A DNA stretch of 64,000 nucleotides from an uncultured Lactobacillus sp. (GTDB lineage: Bacteria; Bacillota; Bacilli; Lactobacillales; Lactobacillaceae): contig CANOGU010000003.1 of NCBI GenBank assembly GCA_947565635.1, positions 1 through 64,000 on the forward strand, read 5' to 3'. Below, piece after piece: positions 56,078 to 64,000 of this stretch. Position 1 is the stretch's first letter. Each line of letters opens with the position of its first letter. The position numbers and the translations under genes were made by a program. The notes below the pieces were generated by a model. It saw only the letters and a list, made by a program, of their open reading frames with translations. It ran no database searches and was not told the origin of the DNA.

Positions 56078-59000
56078 ATGAATATTACAGAATTACTTAG
56101 TAAAGATAAAGAATTAAATACATTTATTGAACAAGCTCCGAAAGAAAAACGTTCGCTTTTAACGGGCGTAAATTCAGGAGCATTTGCTGCTGTTTTAATG
56201 CAGATGTTAAAGAAATTGCAGCAGCCTATGATTTTAGTAGAAGATAGTGAAGAAAAAGCACAAACGTTGTTAGATGAACTAGGAAATTTATTACCTGATG
56301 ATATGGTGTTTAGTTTTCCAGTTGATGCGACAATCGCAACGCAAACGGCGACTGCTTCTCCTGATGAAGTTAGTCAAAGGCTACAAGCATTACAGTTTTT
56401 AACTGAAAAGAGAGCTGGAATTGTTGTTGTAACTGCTCAAGCTTTACAATACAAGTTAAGTGATCCACGAGACTTCATTAAGACAAAACAGGTATTTAAG
56501 CCAGAAGCTGAATTTGATCTAGATAAATTGACAACTTGGCTAACACATGCTGGATATCGAAGAGAGAGCATTGTAGCCCGGCCTGGAGAATTTGCACGTC
56601 GAGGAGATATTCTTGATATTTATCCTTTGGATCAAGAGAATCCGGTTCGTGTTGAATTTTTCGGTGATGAAGTTGACACAGTAAAAGAATTTGATGCAGC
56701 AACTCAAAGGAGTTTAGAAGAAAGAAAAAGTATTTCAGTTGGGCCAGCATTAGATAGAGTATTCTCAGATCATAACCTTCATGAAGCTGCAGAAAAGATA
56801 AAGTTAGACATGAAAGAATCGATTGCTGATGAAGAAAGTGTAAAAAATCATTTTGTAAAGGCGATTGATTTATTACAAGCCAACGGTCTTCCCGAAAACT
56901 ATGCATTTTTAATTGACTACTTACTTCCTAAATCATTTAATTTAATCGACTATCTGAATAAAGATGGACTTCTTTTATTTGATGATTGGCAGACAATTAA
57001 GAAGAATGTTGCTGATGTTGATGCTCAAAATGAAGCATTTATATCTGAAGAAATAAAATCAGGTGCAATGCTGAACAGTCAAAAATTGCGTCATAATTTT
57101 GAACGAGTAATTCAAAGAGCGAAACAGGCACAAGTATTATTCTCGCTTTTTCAAAAGGGAATGGGTCGTTTAAAATTTGAACAAATTCTTAACTTTACTA
57201 CACGTGAAGTTCAGCAATTTTTTAGTCAAATGCCGTTGATTAAAAGTGAGTTAACACGTTTTGCTAATGAGAAAAGCACGGTTATCTTGCAGGCTGATTC
57301 AGAAACGCGTGCGAAACAGATTGCTCAAAATTTAGTTGATTACGGTGTAGATATTCCAATTGTTAAATCAGATCAAATTATAGAAAATAAGTCGCAGATA
57401 ACTGTAGGCGATTTTGCACATGGATTTGCTATTCCTAGTTTAGATTTGGTTTATTTAACTGAACGTGAACTCTTTAATCAAAGACCACATCATCGAAAGA
57501 GAATTAAAACTCTTGAAAATGCTCAGCGTTTGCGAAACTATAATGAACTAAAGCCCGGAGACTATGTTGTTCATGTTAACCACGGTATTGGACGGTTTGA
57601 AGGAATAAAAACTTTAGAGTCAGATGGTAAAAAGCGCGATTATATTACTATTACTTATCAACATCATGACCAGTTATTTGTTCCAGCTGATCAATTAGGC
57701 CTAGTTCAAAAATATGTAGCTTCTGAAGGAAGAGTTCCACATATCAATAAACTCGGAAGTTCAGAATGGGCAAAAACAAAAAAACGTGTTCAATCAAAAG
57801 TTGAAGATATTGCTGATGATTTAATTGAATTATACGCAAAACGTGAGTCAGAAAAAGGATTTGCCTTTAGCCCTGATGATGATTTACAAAAAGAATTTGA
57901 GGATGCTTTCCCATATCCAGAAACACCAGACCAACTCCGTTCTATTCGAGAAATTAAGGCTGATATGGAACGACCAAAACCAATGGATCGTTTATTAGTA
58001 GGGGATGTTGGTTTTGGTAAAACAGAGGTTGCTCTTCGGGCTGCTTTTAAGGCAATGCGCGATGGAAAGCAGGTAGCTTTCTTAGCTCCAACTACTATTT
58101 TGGCCCAGCAGCACTTTGAAAATATGCAGGATCGATTTAAAGATTTTCCAGTAAACTGCGCACTTTTATCACGTTTCCAAACTCCAGCAGAAGTTAAAGA
58201 AATAATTGAAGGCGTGAAAAGTGGAAAAATTGATATGGTAGTTGGTACGCACCGCTTACTATCAAAAGATGTGAAATTTAAAGATCTTGGTTTGCTAATA
58301 GTAGATGAAGAACAGCGCTTTGGTGTTAAACACAAGGAGCGACTAAAGGAATTAAAAGCTAATATTGATGTTTTAACTTTGACAGCCACACCAATTCCAC
58401 GTACTCTTCATATGTCAATGGTTGGGGTAAGAGATCTTTCAGTTATGGAAACCCCGCCAACTAATAGATATCCAATTCAAACTTACGTCATGGAAGAGAT
58501 GCCAAGTATAGTACGCGAAGCAGTTTTAAGAGAAATGAAACGTAATGGCCAGGTATTTTTCTTGCATAATCGAATTGATGATATTGATAAAGTAGTTAGT
58601 CGTTTAGAGGAACTAATTCCAGAAGCTAAAATCGAATACATTCATGGTCGAATGAGTGAAAATCAGATGGAAGATATTATGTATCGTTTTTCAAAGAACG
58701 AGTTTGATATCTTAGTTACAACTACTATTATTGAAACTGGAGTTGATATGCCGAATGTCAACACGATGATTGTTGAAGATGCTGACCACTATGGATTGAG
58801 TCAGCTTTATCAACTACGTGGGCGAATTGGACGAAGTGCGCGATTAGCATATGCATACTTCTTATATCAGCCTAATAAGGTTTTAACGGAGATTGGTGAA
58901 AAAAGACTTAGTGCAATCCGTGATTTCACAGAATTGGGTTCTGGCTTTAAGATTGCAATGAGAGATTTATCAATTCGAGGAGCCGGTAATATGCTTGGGA

Positions 59001-59575
59001 AACAGCAACATGGCTTTATTGACAGTGTTGGATATGATTTGTATGCTCAGATGCTTGATGATGCAATTAAGAAGCGAAAAGGTAAAAAAGTTGCTGTTAA
59101 GTCTAATGCAGAAGTTCAATTTAATTTAGAAGCTTATATTCCAGACGAGTATATCTCTGATCAAGAACAAAAAATTGAGTTTTATAAAAAGATTAAAGGC
59201 ATTAATGATCAAAAAGAAGCAGATAATATTGCGGATGAATTAATTGATCGTTTTGGAGATTATCCACTGCCAGTAGAGAATTTGTTAAATGTATCTGCAG
59301 TTAAGGCAGATGCCGATTTAGCTCAAGTAATATCTATTACTCAAAAAGCGGATGATAAATTGCAGGTTATTTTTAATAATCGAGCAAGCGAAGAATTAGA
59401 AGGGCCAAATATTTTTAAGGCTTTAGAACATGTGTCACTTCGAGCAAGGATTAATATGGATCCGGAAAAGAGACTAAATGTAATGCTTGAGCTTGAGAAG
59501 AATATGAGTACAAGACAATTATTTAAGGAGTTGCATACATTTTTAGAAGCAGCTAGTGATATTGTTCAAAGATAG
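56078..59575 (+). CDS. mfd: Transcription-repair coupling factor (Mfd)
   Basis: An ATP-dependent translocase of 1165 residues that removes stalled RNA polymerase and recruits UvrABC. The UvrB-like N-terminal part is followed by the RNA-polymerase-interaction domain (LKPGDYVVHVNHGIGRFEGI, about 490-510). The helicase core has Walker A GDVGFGKTE and the DEEQRFG box. The TRG-type C-terminal region is also present. It overlaps the operon pth-mfd-rqcP, the standard order. Confidence 0.97.
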   Translation: MNITELLSKDKELNTFIEQAPKEKRSLLTGVNSGAFAAVLMQMLKKLQQPMILVEDSEEKAQTLLDELGNLLPDDMVFSFPVDATIATQTATASPDEVSQRLQALQFLTEKRAGIVVVTAQALQYKLSDPRDFIKTKQVFKPEAEFDLDKLTTWLTHAGYRRESIVARPGEFARRGDILDIYPLDQENPVRVEFFGDEVDTVKEFDAATQRSLEERKSISVGPALDRVFSDHNLHEAAEKIKLDMKESIADEESVKNHFVKAIDLLQANGLPENYAFLIDYLLPKSFNLIDYLNKDGLLLFDDWQTIKKNVADVDAQNEAFISEEIKSGAMLNSQKLRHNFERVIQRAKQAQVLFSLFQKGMGRLKFEQILNFTTREVQQFFSQMPLIKSELTRFANEKSTVILQADSETRAKQIAQNLVDYGVDIPIVKSDQIIENKSQITVGDFAHGFAIPSLDLVYLTERELFNQRPHHRKRIKTLENAQRLRNYNELKPGDYVVHVNHGIGRFEGIKTLESDGKKRDYITITYQHHDQLFVPADQLGLVQKYVASEGRVPHINKLGSSEWAKTKKRVQSKVEDIADDLIELYAKRESEKGFAFSPDDDLQKEFEDAFPYPETPDQLRSIREIKADMERPKPMDRLLVGDVGFGKTEVALRAAFKAMRDGKQVAFLAPTTILAQQHFENMQDRFKDFPVNCALLSRFQTPAEVKEIIEGVKSGKIDMVVGTHRLLSKDVKFKDLGLLIVDEEQRFGVKHKERLKELKANIDVLTLTATPIPRTLHMSMVGVRDLSVMETPPTNRYPIQTYVMEEMPSIVREAVLREMKRNGQVFFLHNRIDDIDKVVSRLEELIPEAKIEYIHGRMSENQMEDIMYRFSKNEFDILVTTTIIETGVDMPNVNTMIVEDADHYGLSQLYQLRGRIGRSARLAYAYFLYQPNKVLTEIGEKRLSAIRDFTELGSGFKIAMRDLSIRGAGNMLGKQQHGFIDSVGYDLYAQMLDDAIKKRKGKKVAVKSNAEVQFNLEAYIPDEYISDQEQKIEFYKKIKGINDQKEADNIADELIDRFGDYPLPVENLLNVSAVKADADLAQVISITQKADDKLQVIFNNRASEELEGPNIFKALEHVSLRARINMDPEKRLNVMLELEKNMSTRQLFKELHTFLEAASDIVQR

Positions 59576-59584
59576 GAGAACATA

Positions 59585-59827
59585 ATGAGAATCGATAAAT
59601 TTTTAAAAGTATCCAGATTAGTTAAAAGACGTACTGTCGCTAAAGAAATGGCCGATCAAGGAAGAGTAAAAGTTAATGATCGCGTGGTAAAGTCTAGCTA
59701 TGATGTAAAATTAGGCGATGTTATTGAAATCGGATTCGGTACTAAACAAATCAAAGCGCGAGTACTTGACTTAAGAGAAACAACCAAGAAGGCGGAAGCA
59801 AGCGATTTGTATGAGCTAATTGATTAA
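59585..59827 (+). CDS. rqcP: S4-domain RNA-binding protein (RqcP/YabO/Hsp15-like)
   Basis: An 80-residue S4 fold protein (MRIDKFLKVSRLVKRRTVAKEM, GRVKVNDRVVKSSYDVKLGD). Homologues bind the 50S subunit and help RqcH make alanine tails on stalled chains. It follows mfd by 9 bases, with AGGAG upstream. Confidence 0.88.
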   Translation: MRIDKFLKVSRLVKRRTVAKEMADQGRVKVNDRVVKSSYDVKLGDVIEIGFGTKQIKARVLDLRETTKKAEASDLYELID

Positions 59828-59915
59828 TGACAATGGAAGAGTAAGGTGTTATATTAATAACAAGTGGTGATATAATTAAGATTTAGAATAATGACGAAAA
59901 GGCAGGGACACGTGT

Positions 59916-60293
59916 ATGCAAAGAGGGCCACGACTTTATAATGCCTTAAGCGATGAAGAACGTTTAGCGCGCCTGCGACGCAAAGCCGCTAGGAAAGAAA
60001 AAGAAGTTCATCGTGTAAGGAAAAATCGAATTATTGCTTGTTTTGCAATTGCATTTTTAATTTTTGGGCTACAATTAATTATGGTTCATATCCAGACTGG
60101 TCGAATTAATAACCAGATTCAAGCAAATAAGACGGAGTTAAATCAAGTTAACAAAACTAATAAGAAATTAAAAGCGCAGGTTGCTGACTTAAAAGATCCT
60201 GACTATGTGGCTAAAGTAATTCGTTATAAGTTTTATTATTCTAAATCTGGTGAATCAATTTATACTCTTCCTGAAAAAGAGGAGGATTATTAG
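59916..60293 (+). CDS. divIC: Septum formation initiator, DivIC-type
   Basis: A 125-residue single-pass membrane protein of the divisome. The cytoplasmic basic head is followed by one TM segment (about 39-57, IIACFAIAFLIFGLQLIM). A coiled coil covers about 60-95 (QIQANKTELNQVNKTNKKLK), and the short extracytoplasmic tail ends with LPEKEEDY. It overlaps the next gene by one base. Confidence 0.9.
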   Translation: MQRGPRLYNALSDEERLARLRRKAARKEKEVHRVRKNRIIACFAIAFLIFGLQLIMVHIQTGRINNQIQANKTELNQVNKTNKKLKAQVADLKDPDYVAKVIRYKFYYSKSGESIYTLPEKEEDY

Positions 60294-60649
60294 TGAAATT
60301 TCCAATTGGATTAAGATTAAACGCTAAAATTAACAATATTACTAAACTTGGCTTTTTTGTTACACTTCCCCACCATCATCACGGTCTGATTTTTTATAAA
60401 GACTTTGGTGATAAATGGGAGAGTGCCAAAAATAAATACAATATTGGAGATGAAGTACGGGTGGTTATTATTAATAATCACCAAGGAAAAATTTCATTGT
60501 CACTAAGCCAGGTAAATAATCCAGATTTAATTGATCCAACTAATGAATTTAAAGAGAGTAAAGATTTTGCTCCATTAGTAAGTTTAGTAGAAGATGCAAA
60601 TAAGAAAATAGCAAATTTAAAGAATTCAATTGAGTTGAGTGACCAATAG
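60293..60649 (+). CDS. S1 RNA-binding-domain protein (YabR-like)
   Basis: A 118-residue protein with one S1 domain in the first 75 residues (LRLNAKINNITKLGFFVTLPHHHHG, GDEVRVVIINNHQGKISLSL), then a short helical tail. It starts with GTG overlapping the divIC stop, with GAGGAGG upstream. The role of YabR proteins is not settled. The 3' end contains the arm of a terminator-like hairpin. Confidence 0.85.
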   Translation: MKFPIGLRLNAKINNITKLGFFVTLPHHHHGLIFYKDFGDKWESAKNKYNIGDEVRVVIINNHQGKISLSLSQVNNPDLIDPTNEFKESKDFAPLVSLVEDANKKIANLKNSIELSDQ

Positions 60650-60663
60650 TGGTCACTTTTTTA
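60633..60663 (+). terminator. Intra-operon terminator/attenuator before tilS
   Basis: AGTGACCA / TGGTCACT, a perfect 8-bp stem with an ATAG loop and six T residues. It overlaps the stop codon of the S1 gene (60647-60649) and ends 8 bases before the tilS start. Confidence 0.8.
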
Positions 60664-60670
60664 TTTAACA

Positions 60671-61966
60671 ATGACAAAATTTACAAATTTTTTTACTGAA
60701 AATAAGATTGAAATAAAAAATAAAAAAGTTTTATTGGCAGCAAGTGGCGGCCCAGATTCGGTTGCTTTACTTCATATGTTGGTTAATTTTTTGCCTGATC
60801 CTTCGGAACAATTAATTGTTGCTCATTTAGATCATTGTTTAAGAAGTGACAGTTATTTAGAAAGTGAATTGCTAAATAAATTAGCAGTGACTTTTGATAT
60901 AAAATTGGTAGAGAAAAAATGGCCAAATGAGTTACATCCTCAAACAGGTATTGAAGCGAAAGCTCGAGAATATCGATATACATTTTTGAAGGATGTTGGT
61001 AAAAAATATCAAATTGATTATTTGATGACGGCTCACCATGGTGATGATTTAATTGAAAATATTTTATTAAAGTTTATTCGCTCGGGAGATGCAGCTGAAA
61101 TGAATAGTCTTCAAATTGTTGGAAGACTCGGCTCAATGCAGTTGCTAAGACCTTTGATTAAATATTCAAAAGCTGAACTTTTAAATTATGATAATCAAAA
61201 CAATTTAAGTTTTATCGAGGATGAAACTAATTTTGAAGATAATACTTTAAGAAATAGGCTTAGACATCATGTTGTTCCTTTGTTAAAGCAAGAAACAGAC
61301 CATTTAGTTGATAATGCATATCGTTTCAGCAAGGAAATGGATTTGTTGTCCGACTGTCAAAATAGTTTGTTTGAAAGTATTATGATGCCGGTTGATTTTA
61401 AAAATTGGTTACGAGGTCAAATAAAAGACTTGAAAAAACTAAGTGACAATCAATTGCCAGCTTTCTTTGATTATCTAATTTATAAAAAGTGGCATCGGCA
61501 TGTTCACTTTACTGAAATTTCTTTAAATCAGAGTGCAACTTATAATAAAGATGGTTTTCAGCTGATTTTTTATCAAAATTATTATTATGTAATCAATAAG
61601 AGTAAATTACCAGCGATTAATCATAATCGAAAATTAATAAAGTTAGACGAAGAATTCTGTATAAACGGAAAAAAATATTTAATTTCACTCTATAAAAAAT
61701 CACAAAAGCAAGTTGGCTATTTTTATGGAAAAAAGATGGGGATCTTAGAAGCTGGAAATTTATTACAAGGTAGTAAGTTAAAATTAGCTAATGGAAAGCA
61801 AACAAAAGCTAAGAAAAAGTTTGCGGAAAATGGTATTCCTCTGATATTGCGTCCATATTGCTTAACTATTTGGCAAGATAAAGAGCCAGTTTATATTGAA
61901 AATGTTTATCGAAATCAAGAATATAATTCAGATTTTGCCCGCTATAATGTATATATTTATTCTTAA
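60671..61966 (+). CDS. tilS: tRNA(Ile)-lysidine synthase
   Basis: Modifies C34 of the AUA-reading tRNA-Ile to lysidine; it is normally essential. The 431-residue protein has the PP-loop AASGGPDS (residues 23-30), HLDHCLR, ARxYRY and HHGDDLIENI. The start at 60671 fits homologue N-termini, but no Shine-Dalgarno is visible in the T-rich stretch before it. A terminator hairpin ends 8 bases upstream, so expression may be low or regulated. Confidence 0.92.
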   Translation: MTKFTNFFTENKIEIKNKKVLLAASGGPDSVALLHMLVNFLPDPSEQLIVAHLDHCLRSDSYLESELLNKLAVTFDIKLVEKKWPNELHPQTGIEAKAREYRYTFLKDVGKKYQIDYLMTAHHGDDLIENILLKFIRSGDAAEMNSLQIVGRLGSMQLLRPLIKYSKAELLNYDNQNNLSFIEDETNFEDNTLRNRLRHHVVPLLKQETDHLVDNAYRFSKEMDLLSDCQNSLFESIMMPVDFKNWLRGQIKDLKKLSDNQLPAFFDYLIYKKWHRHVHFTEISLNQSATYNKDGFQLIFYQNYYYVINKSKLPAINHNRKLIKLDEEFCINGKKYLISLYKKSQKQVGYFYGKKMGILEAGNLLQGSKLKLANGKQTKAKKKFAENGIPLILRPYCLTIWQDKEPVYIENVYRNQEYNSDFARYNVYIYS

Positions 61967-62049
61967 GTTTATGCAAAGTCCTATGGTAAAAGTGGATTTT
62001 GTGGTAAAATCGTTGGAGTAATTCCAAGAAGTGTCGCGGAGGTTTATAG

Positions 62050-64000
62050 ATGAAAAATAGAAGAAATAGACTGCTTTCTAACGGTCTTTTCTATATCATA
62101 GTATTCGTGATCCTCTTGGCTGGAATCAATTGGGCCGTGGGAGGCTCCGGTAGTAATGGTTCCACAGAAAATATCCGTTATTCTCAATTAGTAAAAGATT
62201 TAAAAGCGGGTAAAGTCAAGAGTATCAATGTACAACCATCTAATGGTGTATATACGGTTACTGGATCTTATAAGAAAGCTCAAAAGTCAAATAATCAAAA
62301 TAATAATGGATTTGGACTAATTCCAAGTTCACAAAGTAGTAATGAAGTAACCCGGTTCAGTACTACGATGCTTCAAAATGACTCAATGGTTAAGACAATT
62401 TCCGATCTTGCCCAAAAGAGTGGGGCATCTATTTCTGGACAAGGTGAATCTCAATCTGGAACTTGGATCTCTACGATTGTAATGCTTGTTCCAACTTTGA
62501 TTTTCATTGTCATGCTTTGGATGATGATGAATCAGGGTGGACAAGGTCGTGGCGGCGGCATGATGAACTTTGGTAAGTCTCATGTTAAACCACAAGATCC
62601 AAGCAAGAACAAAGTTAGATTTTCAGATGTAGCTGGTGAAGAAGAAGAAAAGCAAGAACTAGTTGAAATTGTTGAATTTTTAAAGAATCCATCAAAATAT
62701 ACTAAACTAGGTGCTAGAATTCCGGCTGGTGTGCTCCTTGAGGGCCCTCCTGGTACTGGTAAGACATTGCTTGCACGTGCAGTTGCTGGAGAAGCTGGCG
62801 TACCATTCTATTCAATCTCTGGTTCAGACTTTGTAGAAATGTTTGTTGGTGTCGGTGCTTCTCGTGTACGTGACTTATTTGAAACAGCTAAGAAGAATGC
62901 GCCAAGTATCATTTTCATCGATGAAATTGATGCTGTTGGACGTAAGCGTGGCAACGGTGTTAGCGGTGGCCACGATGAAAGAGAACAAACTTTGAACCAA
63001 TTGTTGGTTGAAATGGACGGTTTCGAAGGTGATGAAGGTGTCATTGTTATGGCAGCTACTAACCGTTCTGATGTTCTTGATCCTGCACTTCTTCGTCCTG
63101 GACGTTTTGACCGTAAAGTTTTAGTTGGTCGTCCAGATGTTAAGGGTCGTGAGGCTATTTTAAAGGTTCATGCTAAGAATAAGCCTTTAGCCTCAGACGT
63201 TGACTTAAAGGAAGTGGCACGTCAAACTCCGGGCTTTGTTGGTGCTGATCTTGAAAATGTTTTAAACGAAGCTGCTTTAGTTGCTGCTCGTCGTAATAAG
63301 ACTGAAATTACTGCATCTGATATTGATGAAGCTGAAGACAGAGTTATTGCCGGACCTGCTAAGAAAGACACTGTTATTTCTCCAGAAGAAAGAAAACGTG
63401 TTGCCTACCATGAAGCAGGGCACGCAATTGTTGGATTAGTCCTTAGTGATTCTAGAACTGTTCGTAAAGTTACTATTGTACCTAGAGGTCGTGCTGGCGG
63501 ATACAACATTATGCTTCCAAAGGAAGATGAAAATATCATCACTAAGAAGCAATTAATGGAACAAGTTGCCGGTTTAATGGGTGGTCGTGCAGGTGAAGAA
63601 GTAGTTGTTGGTGATAAATCAACTGGTGCTTCAAATGACTTTGAACAAGCTACTAACATTGCTCGTGGGATGGTTACTCAATATGGTATGACTGATGTTG
63701 GTATGACTGAACTTGAATCTCCAAGTATGCAATCACCATACGGCACTAAACCATATAGTGAAGCCACAGCTGCTAAGATTGACGAAGCAGTTAAGGAAAT
63801 TCTTGATGAAGGTCACAAACAAGCTATTGATATCATTAAGAGTCACCGGGAGACGCATAAGATTATTGCAGAAGCACTTCTTAAGTATGAAACTTTGAAC
63901 GAAAAACAAATTCTTTCATTATTCAAGACTGGTAAGATGCCTGAAAATGATGAAAATGAATTTCCAAGTGAATCTAAGGCTTCAACTTATGAAGAAGCTA
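62050..64000 (+). CDS. ftsH: ATP-dependent zinc metalloprotease FtsH, 3' end beyond the window
   Basis: A membrane-bound AAA+ protease for membrane-protein quality control. Visible 650 codons include the first TM (about 12-32, [15 protein letters not shown]), an extracytoplasmic loop, and a second TM (about 138-158, [14 protein letters not shown]). The AAA domain has Walker A GPPGTGKT (232-239) and the arginine-finger region. The zinc site is HEAGH (454-458). The frame is still open at the window end. GGAGG precedes the start. A promoter with extended -10 TGTGGTAAAAT lies in the 83-base gap to tilS. Confidence 0.97.
   Translation, partial: MKNRRNRLLSNGLFYIIVFVILLAGINWAVGGSGSNGSTENIRYSQLVKDLKAGKVKSINVQPSNGVYTVTGSYKKAQKSNNQNNNGFGLIPSSQSSNEVTRFSTTMLQNDSMVKTISDLAQKSGASISGQGESQSGTWISTIVMLVPTLIFIVMLWMMMNQGGQGRGGGMMNFGKSHVKPQDPSKNKVRFSDVAGEEEEKQELVEIVEFLKNPSKYTKLGARIPAGVLLEGPPGTGKTLLARAVAGEAGVPFYSISGSDFVEMFVGVGASRVRDLFETAKKNAPSIIFIDEIDAVGRKRGNGVSGGHDEREQTLNQLLVEMDGFEGDEGVIVMAATNRSDVLDPALLRPGRFDRKVLVGRPDVKGREAILKVHAKNKPLASDVDLKEVARQTPGFVGADLENVLNEAALVAARRNKTEITASDIDEAEDRVIAGPAKKDTVISPEERKRVAYHEAGHAIVGLVLSDSRTVRKVTIVPRGRAGGYNIMLPKEDENIITKKQLMEQVAGLMGGRAGEEVVVGDKSTGASNDFEQATNIARGMVTQYGMTDVGMTELESPSMQSPYGTKPYSEATAAKIDEAVKEILDEGHKQAIDIIKSHRETHKIIAEALLKYETLNEKQILSLFKTGKMPENDENEFPSESKASTYEEA

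Noticed and set aside
57790..58389. A 199-codon minus-strand frame inside mfd
   Set aside because: It lies wholly within the Mfd helicase core and has no RBS or family.

Overview
The window is a low-GC Firmicutes chromosome segment. Gene content and order (ldh, pth, mfd, S4 protein, divIC, S1 protein, tilS, ftsH; rpoE then pyrG; the oxalate genes oxc and frc; a lysine/DAP operon) point to a Lactobacillus of the acidophilus group (johnsonii/gasseri-like). The species is inferred from memory of gene order; no database was searched. It is mostly core chromosome. No CRISPR array, rRNA, tRNA or intact insertion sequence was seen.

Layout. 1-7.5 kb: a GH13 alpha-1,6-glucosidase, an HD phosphohydrolase, a DUF1934 protein, rpoE, pyrG with a 5'-GGGC attenuator leader, and a MurZ-type murA whose catalytic Cys is replaced by Asp. 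7.5-17.5 kb: the diaminopimelate/lysine pathway, with dapF-lysC on the minus strand and a seven-gene plus-strand operon (lysA, dapH, dapL, dapA, dapB, patA, asd) behind a lysine riboswitch. 17.6-22.2 kb: xpt-pbuX behind a guanine-class riboswitch, a membrane protein, and guaA followed by a possible integration scar. 22.4-28 kb: accessory genes (HxlR regulator with quinone-oxidoreductase-like gene, TetR regulator, PEBP protein, menA-like prenyltransferase) and a previously unmarked type I toxin-antitoxin locus encoding a 30-residue holin-like toxin. 28-31.3 kb: a T-box (probably isoleucine) leader controlling an oligopeptide-binding lipoprotein and a prolidase-like amidohydrolase. 31.5-33.3 kb: two lineage-specific proteins of unknown function. 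33.5-38.2 kb: oxalate catabolism (oxc-frc) divergent from an AEC-family permease. 38.2-42.5 kb: small unknown genes, a decayed enolase pseudogene, a DUF4097 repeat lipoprotein and a C69 dipeptidase. 42.6-46.8 kb: glyA, then a trpXYZ tryptophan ABC transporter preceded by a 16-codon leader peptide and a classical attenuator. 46.9-64 kb: an APC permease and core genes (rpmE2, murF, cshA, acpS, alr, CBS-ACT protein, ldh, pth, mfd, rqcP, divIC, S1 protein, tilS, and ftsH cut by the window end).

The main theme is RNA-level control. Five mechanistically distinct leaders occur in one window: transcript-start slippage at pyrG, a lysine riboswitch, a purine riboswitch, a T-box, and a putative ribosome-mediated Trp attenuator. 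The last is the most unusual, because Firmicutes normally sense Trp by T-box or TRAP. Most intergenic junctions carry clear intrinsic terminators.
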